NCBI GenBank assembly: GCA_003506435.1
Contig: DOAQ01000037.1
Location: 253,749 to 317,748, forward strand
From: Prolixibacteraceae bacterium
GTDB taxonomy: Bacteria; Bacteroidota; Bacteroidia; Bacteroidales; Prolixibacteraceae
Direction: 5' to 3'
Length of the DNA stretch: 64,000 nucleotides
This document shows, piece by piece, positions 1-8,820 of this stretch. Position 1 is the first letter of the stretch, and each line of letters opens with the position of its first letter. The notes beneath the pieces are model-generated. The model made no database searches. It was not told where the DNA came from and worked only from the letters and a program-made list of their open reading frames with translations. The translations under genes were made by a program, and so were the position numbers.

Positions 1-3000
1 CAACTCCTTTCCTCAAATCTCCATGATGAGGGCCCAAGGTGTTTTTCAAACTTCCGATAACGATAACATCAATCATATTTTCTCCCTGATTTAATTCGGT
101 TTTGAATATGTAAGGTTTTGCCTGGATTATCCCAACTTCCTTATCATTAATATTCACCGAAGCCACGGTACCACTCCACGATGGCAGTTCGATCTCGAAC
201 ATACCGGGCTTGTCTGCTTGTATGGTTTTTGAATATTTTACCCCATCTCCGTAAAATGGCATTCCCTGGTCTTTCCATGAGCCGAAAGTCAGAGGTTTCG
301 GGGCTACCAGTTTCCATCCGTGTTTGACAGATTCAAGCCCGAAATTTCCCATCAGATAGACAGGTTCCGTTTCACAGTTAACACTGAAAGGATCAGCAAC
401 AAGACGTACTTCATTACTTCCCTTCTTAAGGAGTTTTTCAACATTGAAAACATGAAAATCAGGATCAAGCCACGATTTTCCTTCTTCAGGCTGAATGACT
501 GTTCCGTTCAAGAACACCGTGTATAGCCACGGACGTTCCACTACCAGTTTCATCCCGGTATAATCAATCCCCTCTCCTATCTGGAAATTATAGACCACTT
601 CAAACCTGTCGCCCTTTTTATAGTCTTTATCTCTATCAAGGAATTCAGTTTTAAATTGTACCGATTTAAACCAGATATTTCCTTCCGGAAAACCAAAATG
701 CCTGTAAACCGAATCGGATGCTGTCCTGAAATAGACATCCGTTTCGGGGCCGTTCCCTATTTTGAGCTTCAGGTAATCCCGGGTAATGGCGTTAGGCCCA
801 AGACAGGTAATTTTTGTTTCAGACCCGGAAACGGGAACGCGTGTTACCACCTTTTCAGGAGCAGGTTCAACCACTTTTTCATGATGTACGTAAACCATAA
901 AACTTCCCGAAGGATATAACTTGACAGGAAAAATGACTTTATCTCCGGATTTCTGATAAGCCATGGGTAAAATTTTGCCACTTTCAGCAGAAATTTCTTC
1001 CACTGATGCTCCTTTAACTGAAACTTGAGCTTCCGAGTTATTATCGAGGCTGAAATTCGAGAAAAATAGCACCTGCCCATCTTTCATTTGGCGGCGGTGA
1101 TGATATAACTGCCCTCCGGTTTCTTCTACACGCATCCTGAAATCATTTTCGATCAGCGATTGACTGATAATTTGCGGGGTCAGTACCGGATATTTTATCC
1201 ATGATTTTTGTGTTGTAAGTTTTGTTAATTCTTCGGAAGACTCAGCAGCAACGTATTTTGCGCCTTCACCCAACTGGATCACCTTTCCTCCGTTTAAAAC
1301 ATATTTCTGTAATAACCGGAATGTCGCTTCTTCGAAATTGTCCATCACATCGGGTACAATCACAATATCATAGCTGCGTTGATTTACATGAAATTTTTCC
1401 CCGGTAACTTTTCCATGGTCACGGATAATATTTTCGCACCCCAGATCGTATTCAACTTGCTCTTTTTCAAGCAAACCAAGCAAGCCCCTAAAGGCAGGAT
1501 TTATATCATTAAAACGGGTATTGATTTTATCGCTTTTCGGAGAGTAATACATCCAGGCCGTTGTTGTCGGTTCAAGGACCAGTACCCTGTTTTTTTGTTT
1601 TCCGGCGGAGAGCGCCAATGACAACCTCCCGAAATAATCAGCCTGATAACGGTATTGTTTCCAATACGGGGCATGGGCAGCAAAAGACTGGGGGTAATCA
1701 TGCTTTCGGTCACCCGTTAAGGAAATCAACGAAAGGTGCTGATTTAAAAAATTTACGCCCAATACATAAGCCCAATCGCCCGAGCGTTTCATTTCATCGA
1801 AACGGAATTCCCAGCCTGATCCGGCATACGCTTCGCTGAGCGCCCGCGAACGTCCAAACTGGTTCGCTACAGACGACAACTCTTTAACGGAGCGAATATT
1901 CCCGAACTGATCGGGGCGCTCAATTTCTGAATTGTAAAGAAGGTCAATTCCCGGAATATCATGGTACGCGTACATAGCCATATTATCGGGCCCATCGGCA
2001 AGTTTTGGCCAGCCGTGTTCCCAATAATGACCGGTAAAATGCAGATTATTTTCCCGGCAATAGGCAGACATAGGCTTTGACCACCGTTCAATGAACAGAT
2101 CAAGAATAGTGGCCTGATAATCATGTCTTAGTTTCATCCAGTCGCCTGTCTCCTCAACCAGTCCAATGATATTGGATTCAAAGTCATAACCATGCATTTC
2201 CCTGAAGCGGGAAGCAAGATCAGGCGTCCACCGGATTCTGTTGGCTCCACCAGGATTGGTATGTGGTTCGTCAGTAAAAACACCGGAAATGGTTTTCCCG
2301 AAATCTTCGCCTACCGAATTTTTATATCCCGTATAAGTAACTTCAATAAACTTTTCTGTCACTCCTTTCATTAACAGATCGACATAGGAATAACCAGCAT
2401 ACCATTTTGATTTTTCGAAGTCGCGAAGAACAAATACGATATATTTCCCGGACGAACCATTTTCTGCTGCAGCGGATGCTGTTATATCCTGCCATTCGCC
2501 ATTCCCATTTTTAAAAACGTATTTAACGCGCTGGTTCTCATCCAGTGATAGTTTGCTCATCTCGACTGCCGACAGGGAAGAGCCTTGATTATAAGATTCC
2601 GGCATTTGTTCATTCACATGTCCCCCTGCAAATCCACTTGGGAATGAGTTTTCATCATAAATCCACAACTTCATATCCAGCTTTTTGGCTACATCCCGTG
2701 CGTATTTTACCAAATCGAACCATTCATCGGAAAGATATTCAGTCATCAGTCCGTACCTGGGATGAATGAATGCCCCGCCAATCCCTGCTTCCTTATAATC
2801 ATTCAAAGTCCTGTCAATATCCTCTTTCGAAACATCATTATTCCACACCCAGAACGGCGCCGAACGATATTCGGAAGGTGGATCAGGAAAGACGGAGATA
2901 AGTTGCTCATAAGTATTAATTGCCGGAACTGTGCTTTTTTCTTGTTTTTGTCCGCAGGAGAATAAGAACAAACCTGTTAATAAAAGGACGGTTTGCAGTA

Positions 3001-3007
3001 GTTTCAT
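1..3007 (-). CDS. GH106-like glycoside hydrolase lipoprotein, 3' end outside window
   Basis: The ATG at 3007 opens a frame that stays open to base 1, giving about 1002 codons without a stop. The N-terminus is a lipoprotein signal ending in LFSC (Cys18), so the protein is probably membrane-anchored. Residues 45-75 hold APFWVWNN and AGIGGAFIHPR, the start of a catalytic barrel resembling the GH106 group of large rhamnosidases. The last visible residues include GSLKNTLGPHH, a stretch typical of the C-terminal end of this kind of protein, so little is missing. It is more distant from the two clear GH106 proteins of this window than they are from each other. The gene starts 30 bases after the stop of the TIM-barrel gene. 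Substrate is not provable here; alpha-L-rhamnoside is a guess from the context. Confidence 0.75.
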   Translation of the reverse strand, partial: MKLLQTVLLLTGLFLFSCGQKQEKSTVPAINTYEQLISVFPDPPSEYRSAPFWVWNNDVSKEDIDRTLNDYKEAGIGGAFIHPRYGLMTEYLSDEWFDLVKYARDVAKKLDMKLWIYDENSFPSGFAGGHVNEQMPESYNQGSSLSAVEMSKLSLDENQRVKYVFKNGNGEWQDITASAAAENGSSGKYIVFVLRDFEKSKWYAGYSYVDLLMKGVTEKFIEVTYTGYKNSVGEDFGKTISGVFTDEPHTNPGGANRIRWTPDLASRFREMHGYDFESNIIGLVEETGDWMKLRHDYQATILDLFIERWSKPMSAYCRENNLHFTGHYWEHGWPKLADGPDNMAMYAYHDIPGIDLLYNSEIERPDQFGNIRSVKELSSVANQFGRSRALSEAYAGSGWEFRFDEMKRSGDWAYVLGVNFLNQHLSLISLTGDRKHDYPQSFAAHAPYWKQYRYQADYFGRLSLALSAGKQKNRVLVLEPTTTAWMYYSPKSDKINTRFNDINPAFRGLLGLLEKEQVEYDLGCENIIRDHGKVTGEKFHVNQRSYDIVIVPDVMDNFEEATFRLLQKYVLNGGKVIQLGEGAKYVAAESSEELTKLTTQKSWIKYPVLTPQIISQSLIENDFRMRVEETGGQLYHHRRQMKDGQVLFFSNFSLDNNSEAQVSVKGASVEEISAESGKILPMAYQKSGDKVIFPVKLYPSGSFMVYVHHEKVVEPAPEKVVTRVPVSGSETKITCLGPNAITRDYLKLKIGNGPETDVYFRTASDSVYRHFGFPEGNIWFKSVQFKTEFLDRDKDYKKGDRFEVVYNFQIGEGIDYTGMKLVVERPWLYTVFLNGTVIQPEEGKSWLDPDFHVFNVEKLLKKGSNEVRLVADPFSVNCETEPVYLMGNFGLESVKHGWKLVAPKPLTFGSWKDQGMPFYGDGVKYSKTIQADKPGMFEIELPSWSGTVASVNINDKEVGIIQAKPYIFKTELNQGENMIDVIVIGSLKNTLGPHHGDLRKGV

Positions 3008-3036
3008 TTCTGATCGTCAGTTAGATTTAACATTAC

Positions 3037-3921
3037 TTACTTGTTTTGCGCTCTTTCTACCAGTTGATTGAATGTCGAAAGTTGTTCTTTCAAAGCAGTC
3101 GTCTTGTCGTCAGGATTGGTGTTTCCTTCAAGAAGAAGCCATCCGTTATATCTCATTCCGACCAGTAAATCAAAAAGCTGCTGATATGGATATTTTCCGC
3201 TATTCAACTCATGTATATGTATCGTATCACCAACCCATTTTTTCACCATGTTGAAATTACCTTCGAGGCCGGGAGGCAAAAGATCAACATCGTTACAGTT
3301 CCAGCAAATTTTTACATTCGGTTCTGCAACCTGTTCGAATATCGCTTTCATGTTGGGCAATTCTGAAGTGACCGGCCCATGAGCTTCAACCCGGATTAAC
3401 TGATTATAATCCCGGGCAAATTTTCCAACTTCATTCAGAGAGGCGGCAATCTGTGCAATTGTCTTTTCCTTTTCAACCTCTTTTGGAAGCGTATTTGGTT
3501 TTACTTTGATGCCGGTTGCCCCGATATCGTGACAAAGTTTGATATATTCTTTTGTCCCTTCAATATTTTTTTGAAGTTCGGATGGATCAGGACTGTGATA
3601 TTCATAATTGGAACCATATCCAAGGCAGGTAACAGGGCTGTCTTTAAAGCGCTTTTCTACCTCAGCACGCTGAAAGGCATTCAGGCCTGTTTCCACACCA
3701 TGCTTGTGTTGGGTACGCAATTCAACGCCCCAAACACCCGCTGCCTCGCAATTGGCAATCAAGGTGGGCAAGTCCCAATCTTTTCCCCATTGATAGGTTA
3801 CCAAACCAAACCTCATTTTTGATCTTTTGGCTTTTTCGCCGGCCAGCAAAGGGTTCATCATTGTCATGCCAATACCGGCTAGTCCGGCAATTTTCAAAAA
3901 ATTTCTACGATTATTTTCCAT
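3037..3921 (-). CDS. Tat-exported sugar isomerase/epimerase-like TIM barrel (AP_endonuc_2 family)
   Basis: The start is placed at 3921 (MENNRRNFLK) rather than at the upstream ATG at 3957, because this puts the twin-arginine motif RRNFLK at residues 5-10. Residues 36-290 form a xylose-isomerase-like barrel. Four likely metal ligands of this family are visible: Glu179 (RVEAHG), Asp211 (NCNDVD), His237 (IHIHEL) and Glu265 (LLEGN). Family members isomerise or epimerise sugars; relatives act on 3-keto sugars in oxidative deglycosylation. Tat export implies folding in the cytoplasm, possibly with metal, before moving to the periplasm. It is a clear paralogue of the protein at 28557-29456. The exact reaction is unknown. 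Confidence 0.85.
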   Translation of the reverse strand: MENNRRNFLKIAGLAGIGMTMMNPLLAGEKAKRSKMRFGLVTYQWGKDWDLPTLIANCEAAGVWGVELRTQHKHGVETGLNAFQRAEVEKRFKDSPVTCLGYGSNYEYHSPDPSELQKNIEGTKEYIKLCHDIGATGIKVKPNTLPKEVEKEKTIAQIAASLNEVGKFARDYNQLIRVEAHGPVTSELPNMKAIFEQVAEPNVKICWNCNDVDLLPPGLEGNFNMVKKWVGDTIHIHELNSGKYPYQQLFDLLVGMRYNGWLLLEGNTNPDDKTTALKEQLSTFNQLVERAQNK

Positions 3922-3975
3922 CTTTAATAGATTAAACAAAGAACTACCTGTCCTCATTATTCTGAAAGCAAACAG

Positions 3976-5400
3976 TTATTTTTTCCAGTCGTCTGTTCTG
4001 AACGATGAAGCAGGCAACCCTTCCGTATTGAAAAGATCGCCAACAACAAAATCTTTGAACGCATAACGCACAGCAACCGGGTTCTCAACTTCCGGAGAGA
4101 AAAGGGTAATTCCGTTGCCGTTTATGGATGCTTTTGCCGGAACGAACTGTTTGTTCTCACCTGCAACTTCAAAGTTTTCAAGCTCTTTACCGAAACTGGT
4201 TAAGCCATTGTTTGCATGGTCGAAAGTCAGTTTTACCAAACCTCCTTCCACAATCATCTCTTTTAAAATCGGGCCGGACCAGGCAAATCCGCTTTTACCA
4301 TACGTTTTTGCCAGGGCCAGATACGACAGGCGATCGCCTGCAACTTTTTTATTGGCCGGGTGAATACCAGTTTTTTCGCCGACGTCCAATATACAAGCCA
4401 TTCCGAAGTTAACAGTTGCATCTACCGCTTTTCTCTGTGCATCGCGCAGATAAGCAGAATTTACATGACTGCCAATCGTGCTGTAATCGAATGGTGCAAT
4501 TTGTACATAATAAAAAGGGAAATCGCCAATACCCCATTTGGCGCGCCAGTCTTCAGCTAATCCGGGCATCAGTTTCTGATAATGTTCAGGTTCATAACAG
4601 TTCGCTTCTCCCTGGTACCAAATGGCCCCTCTTAGTCCGTATCCAACAACTGGATTAATCATTGCATTGAAAAGCGCGGAAGGATTTTTATAATAGTATT
4701 CGCCTTCCTTTTTCTTGTCAGGAACGGGAACCCAATCGTATTTTTTAATCCCTTCTTCACTTATCCAGGGTTCAATATTTGTTCCTCCCCAACTGGAATG
4801 AATCAGCCCTACAGGAACACCCAACACCTGTTGAATCATTTTACCGAAGAAATATGCTGTTGCACTAAAATTGGCAACATTTTCAGGAAGGCATTCTTTC
4901 CATTCGCCGGTAAAATCATCCTTCGGTTCCGGGCTTTTGTCACGTTCAACAGTAATCAACCGAATAGTTGGATTAGCAGAAGTGGCAATGGCTTCATTCG
5001 AGCCGATAATGGGTTGGTTGCGATAACCTTTCATGGGCATTGCCATGTTTGATTGACCCGAGCAAATCCAAACTTCGCCGATTAAAACATCTTTCAGTTT
5101 CAGTGTTGATCCGTCTGATATAGTGATTTCATAAGGGCCACCCGCTTGGGGAGTTTTAACTTTTACTTTCCAGTTTCCCTGTTTGTCTGATTGTACCAGG
5201 TAACTTTCTTTGTTCCAGGAGGTATTCACTCTGACCGTTTTTCCTGCCGTAGCCTTTCCCCAAATCGCCGCATCGGTTAGTTGTTGCAAAACCATGTGAT
5301 CGCCAAAAATGGACGGGAGTTTTATTTCTGCCTGTACAAATAGGGAAATCAGTAAGAAAAGAATTAATAAACCTGATAATTTTGGATTCATTCTGTTCAT
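3976..5400 (-). CDS. Sialate O-acetylesterase-like SGNH carbohydrate esterase
   Basis: The 474-residue protein has a hydrophobic signal (residues 9-24) and the SASA-family layout. The catalytic serine lies in GQSNM (Ser117), the oxyanion region in SSWGGTNIEPW (residues 202-212), GAIWYQGEAN lies near 258-267, and the catalytic His is in GIHPANKK (His347). The family removes acetyl groups from sugars, not only sialic acid; members in polysaccharide loci deacetylate plant or algal glycans. It sits between the TIM-barrel gene and a Tat nitrilase, 18 and 25 bases away, so it is probably co-transcribed. Likely role: stripping O-acetyl groups in the periplasm before the glycosidases act. Confidence 0.88.
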   Translation of the reverse strand: MNRMNPKLSGLLILFLLISLFVQAEIKLPSIFGDHMVLQQLTDAAIWGKATAGKTVRVNTSWNKESYLVQSDKQGNWKVKVKTPQAGGPYEITISDGSTLKLKDVLIGEVWICSGQSNMAMPMKGYRNQPIIGSNEAIATSANPTIRLITVERDKSPEPKDDFTGEWKECLPENVANFSATAYFFGKMIQQVLGVPVGLIHSSWGGTNIEPWISEEGIKKYDWVPVPDKKKEGEYYYKNPSALFNAMINPVVGYGLRGAIWYQGEANCYEPEHYQKLMPGLAEDWRAKWGIGDFPFYYVQIAPFDYSTIGSHVNSAYLRDAQRKAVDATVNFGMACILDVGEKTGIHPANKKVAGDRLSYLALAKTYGKSGFAWSGPILKEMIVEGGLVKLTFDHANNGLTSFGKELENFEVAGENKQFVPAKASINGNGITLFSPEVENPVAVRYAFKDFVVGDLFNTEGLPASSFRTDDWKK

Positions 5401-5425
5401 CGTTTTATCTTAAAAAATGGATAGT

Positions 5426-6457
5426 TTATAACCGTGCTTTTTTTTGTGCCTGATCTGCACTTCCTATATGTTCGTCAAATGTTTTTATATCAAATTCTTC
5501 CAGTATATCCTTCACATAAATATCAGGCGAAAGGCTTTCGATTATTGAAAATTCTTCCTCATGAAAGTTTGTTATTCTAACAGCCCTGCCATATTTCTTT
5601 TCTATTTCTTTGAAGCGCCTTACATACGGCCAGGTATGCAGAAAAGCTTTTTCCATATTGACAGGGGCACAAAACACGTTACTGTTCCATATCCCGGTAC
5701 TGGCTATTGTCTCCCCTGAAATACCGCAGAGCCTTGCTATATATTTATTCGGACTTGATACCACAATACAGTGGTTTTGCCATGCCCTTGTATTAACCAG
5801 GTCTCCGCCGGAAAAGGCTGACGGCCAGAAAATAATTTTGGTGCCTTGTTCTTTTAGCATCTTCCATCCATCGTCCCATCGCATGTCAAAACATATCTGG
5901 ACTCCCACCGGACCAAATTCCGTTTGGATGGCCGGCTGATAAAGGGCTCCCGGGGTTACCCCTTTATTTATTCCGCCTTCTGTTTCATGAATTTTATTGT
6001 ACCGGCCTGCCTCTTTGCCTTCCCTGTCAAATACAATGGCCGAGTTATAAAACTTACCATCAACAGAAGTGTAAAGCGGACAAACCGTGTAACATTTATT
6101 TTCCCGGGAGAAGGCAGCAATTTGACCCTGTATTTCATCGGATATCTTAACCATTTCGGTAAGGGTAAAACGCTTTTCTACAGACTCAAAAGGAAATGCT
6201 TCCGGCAAACACACAAAATCAGGCCGATATACCAACACTTCTTTTAGCTTCTCAAGTATTTGACCAGTCATCGATTCCGGGGTCGGTGCAGACATGCCTG
6301 CCTGTGAAAAACTAGCAATCCACACCTCACGCCGGGGCTTATCAGCACCCTGCCCCGCAAATGCTTCTTTAACTAATCCGATACCTCCCAGGGATAATGT
6401 AGTTGTTGCGGCTGTCTTGCCAAGAAAATTGCGCCTTGAAATGTTCCTTGTTTCCAT
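5426..6457 (-). CDS. Tat-exported carbon-nitrogen hydrolase (nitrilase superfamily)
   Basis: The 343-residue protein begins with a twin-arginine signal (SRRNFLG, residues 7-13) and a hydrophobic stretch ending near AFAG. The Glu-Lys-Cys triad of the nitrilase superfamily is present: Glu86 in CLPEAF, Lys155 in YNKIHE and Cys189 in VQICFDMRW. These enzymes hydrolyse amides or nitriles. Export by Tat is unusual for the family and suggests an amide-bearing periplasmic substrate, such as an amidated uronic acid or a plant amide. A 235-base gap precedes it, so it may begin its own transcription unit. Substrate not determinable. Confidence 0.87.
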   Translation of the reverse strand: METRNISRRNFLGKTAATTTLSLGGIGLVKEAFAGQGADKPRREVWIASFSQAGMSAPTPESMTGQILEKLKEVLVYRPDFVCLPEAFPFESVEKRFTLTEMVKISDEIQGQIAAFSRENKCYTVCPLYTSVDGKFYNSAIVFDREGKEAGRYNKIHETEGGINKGVTPGALYQPAIQTEFGPVGVQICFDMRWDDGWKMLKEQGTKIIFWPSAFSGGDLVNTRAWQNHCIVVSSPNKYIARLCGISGETIASTGIWNSNVFCAPVNMEKAFLHTWPYVRRFKEIEKKYGRAVRITNFHEEEFSIIESLSPDIYVKDILEEFDIKTFDEHIGSADQAQKKARL

Positions 6458-6692
6458 TTGGTATTATTATTTGAGTTTGCTTAAAAATGATATTAATCAC
6501 CGATTGTCAACAAATTATCATTTAAACCGAATTCTGTATAATCAATTATTTCGTTTTTTATCGGTGTGATATTGGATGGTTTATTCAGCAAAACAATAAC
6601 CCCACCTTTATTTTCCGATAATTGTTCCTAATTTATCTTAGAAACTGTATATTCCTGTTTCATTGCTAGATATGAAGAAAGTCCATACTCTT
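6458..6692. other. Largest intergenic gap, AT-rich, with an imperfect inverted repeat
   Basis: This 235-base stretch separates the toroid-like gene from the nitrilase gene. It holds no ORF with family features. ATCACCGAT at 6496-6504 and ATCGGTGTGAT at 6560-6570 form an imperfect inverted repeat 55 bases apart, upstream of the nitrilase start. No exact TAnnTTTG box was seen on the minus strand. It may contain the promoter of the 6457-to-1 group, but that is inference. Confidence 0.35.
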
Positions 6693-8255
6693 TTAAATGT
6701 TGACAGGAAACTCCCTGCACCCATTATTAATAGTCCATCGTATTTTATAATCTCCGTTATATTTTTTCTTTTTTACCGGATCCTTTCCATCCCATTTTAT
6801 CATGAAAAGTCCTTTCCCGATCTTCCCGTGATAAAGACTACAAACCTTGGCACCTGCATTTGTGTACAAATCAATCGCCAGTTCACCCGCATTCCATGAA
6901 TTACAAATAATAATTGATTGTCCATTCAGGGGAATAGTATAAGGAAGTACTGCGGCAAGATAAAGGTCCGCTGATTCTGTATAATTTATAACAGGAACAG
7001 GAACATCACTTTTTGCATATTTACGTTTAAAACATGGAGGATTGACAAGTACCTCTTTTTTATAGATTTGGTATCTGTCCGAATTTTTGTTGTTTTTGAA
7101 TCTCAACTCGTAAAGATCGCGGATTGTCTGGTCAAAATCGAGCAGGCCTGTCCAAAGCTGACCCTGATCCCTGAATGCATTAGAATGTCCGTAAGTAGCT
7201 TTGAACCCAGCTAAACCAGTAGTATCGTGTTCAGCCCCCAATCCGTTTGAATTAATAAATTCAGGATTTTCCCTGTCTTTATTCCACATAACATTCAGGT
7301 TCGTATTGATCATTCTTTTTATATCCTGTTCGTCGAAGACTATCCCGTAATGGAATGCGTTAACAATTTTTCCAACTTCACCTGCCTGGTATCCTGAACG
7401 CCACATGTGAACGCCTACCCAGTGGTGAGTTCTATTATTTTCAAAATCGACATCTCCGGGATACAGAGGTTCCCAGTAATTCCAGCAATAATGACCATCG
7501 AAATATTGAAAACGGCTTTTGACCGTATAATATATTCTTTCGGCTATCTCCCAATATTTCTTTTCACCTGTAATTCGATGAATTTTTAAACATGCTTCTG
7601 CTACATCCATTTGTTTGTTAAACGGATGACTTACACCTGCACGGGAAACTTCTGGTGATTCAACCCATTCTTTAAGATTATCTGACTTTAAAAACTTTGA
7701 GTAACCTATGTATCCTCCGAATGGCCCATCAACATACCAGCATCCTCTTTTATCCCATTTTTCAACCATGTCCTTTTGGGCAGTTACAACATAGGATAAT
7801 GCTTTTTCCCCATATTGTTTTTTCAGTTCGTTATTTTCCCAAACGAGTATAGAAAAATCAAGGATTCCTGAAAAAAGGATAGCATCGCCTACCAAGGCGT
7901 CCTGCCAATAATTTTTATCATACCCATAAGGGCCAATCCATCCTTTATACCCATCAGGATCAGTTGCTCTTTTCTCCAGAAGAAAATCATAGTATTTAAT
8001 TCCGGCATCAAGCCATTCTGGATTTTCCGTTAATCGATAATATTCTATAAACTGATCCATATCAACCCGGGCCTGCCAACAAAAGGATTCTCCGGTCGAA
8101 CTTCCCTTTAAGGCAGGATTACTGATCATCTTTTTACACAATTCATCAGGTGTAATATTCAGCCCATTTCCTTGTTTATAAGAAGAAATCAATACAATAG
8201 TGATTAACAGGAAAAGGCTCTTGGTGAAAAAGGAAAGATTTTTTTTTATCGCCAT
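6693..8255 (-). CDS. Secreted toroid-like protein with C-terminal FlgD-type Ig region, function unknown
   Basis: The 520-residue protein starts with a signal segment (residues 11-25) without a lipobox. Residues 35-370 are rich in aromatic and Trp residues (FCWQARVDMDQF, WIGPYGYDKNYWQDALVG, HHWVGVHMW) and in regularly spaced helices, as in (alpha/alpha)6 glycosidase and lyase barrels. The last 90 residues (IDLYTNAGAKV, IKWDGKD, YNGDYKIRW) look like a FlgD-type Ig repeat, often found at the end of secreted Bacteroidota proteins. I do not recognise a named family. It overlaps the DoxX gene by 10 bases, so the two are translated from one mRNA and may be coupled. A polysaccharide lyase or epimerase role is possible but unproven. 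Confidence 0.75.
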   Translation of the reverse strand: MAIKKNLSFFTKSLFLLITIVLISSYKQGNGLNITPDELCKKMISNPALKGSSTGESFCWQARVDMDQFIEYYRLTENPEWLDAGIKYYDFLLEKRATDPDGYKGWIGPYGYDKNYWQDALVGDAILFSGILDFSILVWENNELKKQYGEKALSYVVTAQKDMVEKWDKRGCWYVDGPFGGYIGYSKFLKSDNLKEWVESPEVSRAGVSHPFNKQMDVAEACLKIHRITGEKKYWEIAERIYYTVKSRFQYFDGHYCWNYWEPLYPGDVDFENNRTHHWVGVHMWRSGYQAGEVGKIVNAFHYGIVFDEQDIKRMINTNLNVMWNKDRENPEFINSNGLGAEHDTTGLAGFKATYGHSNAFRDQGQLWTGLLDFDQTIRDLYELRFKNNKNSDRYQIYKKEVLVNPPCFKRKYAKSDVPVPVINYTESADLYLAAVLPYTIPLNGQSIIICNSWNAGELAIDLYTNAGAKVCSLYHGKIGKGLFMIKWDGKDPVKKKKYNGDYKIRWTINNGCREFPVNI

Positions 8256-8782
8256 CTGTTTGCTTTTTTATTACCATTAGCTTCTGTATCTTTCAAACGA
8301 TTCATTTTAAATAAAAACCTGTCGATCCCGGTGATATGATTTGACGGGAATAACAGCAAAACAAAAAGGGCCGCCATTTCAATCAGGTTTTTATTGACGA
8401 TCCAATAACTTCCTTCGACATGTGTATTGACGCCTAGTCCTGCAAAGGGAGGGTATGCCAGATAATATAGCGCCAAAAGGAAGATCGCAAATATTTTACA
8501 TGGTTTTGAAAGCAACCCAATAAATAAACCAAGCCCAATTAAAATCAATCCCCATTCGTTGGCAATATTTACAATGTTGAGAATTGATTCGTTTTGAGCC
8601 ATGCTTTTAAACAATGGGGCAAAGGGACCGATAGCTCCTTCCAAATATGGTTTTGCTGTCCATACAGGGATATAGAGTTTAGTTAACCCTTCATATAAAA
8701 AATGCCATCCGATCAGCACCCTTAAAAAGGTTAATGAAAAGATCTGCCAACTGGAATAATTTGTTTGTATTGATTTTCTCAT
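8246..8782 (-). CDS. DoxX-family inner-membrane protein
   Basis: The 178-residue protein has about four hydrophobic segments, with the DoxX signature near the N-terminus (FLRVLIGWHFLYEGLTKL, residues 19-36), then GLILIGLGLFIGLL and IFAIFLLALYYLAY. DoxX proteins sit in the cytoplasmic membrane and are thought to interact with quinones; the family is broad and poorly characterised. Here it follows a Tat-exported Gfo/Idh/MocA oxidoreductase by 38 bases and overlaps the next gene by 10 bases. An inference is that it helps pass electrons from periplasmic sugar oxidation to the quinone pool. No haem or flavin motif is visible. Confidence 0.85.
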   Translation of the reverse strand: MRKSIQTNYSSWQIFSLTFLRVLIGWHFLYEGLTKLYIPVWTAKPYLEGAIGPFAPLFKSMAQNESILNIVNIANEWGLILIGLGLFIGLLSKPCKIFAIFLLALYYLAYPPFAGLGVNTHVEGSYWIVNKNLIEMAALFVLLLFPSNHITGIDRFLFKMNRLKDTEANGNKKANRWR

Positions 8783-8820
8783 ATTTTTTTGATCTGTATT
8801 TTTTGGTTTGTATTAAAGGT

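Noticed and set aside
6496..6570. Inverted repeat ATCACCGAT / ATCGGTGTGAT as a regulator site
   Set aside because: The arms are 55 bases apart and the match is imperfect; no second copy was seen, so it is noted only as a property of the gap.
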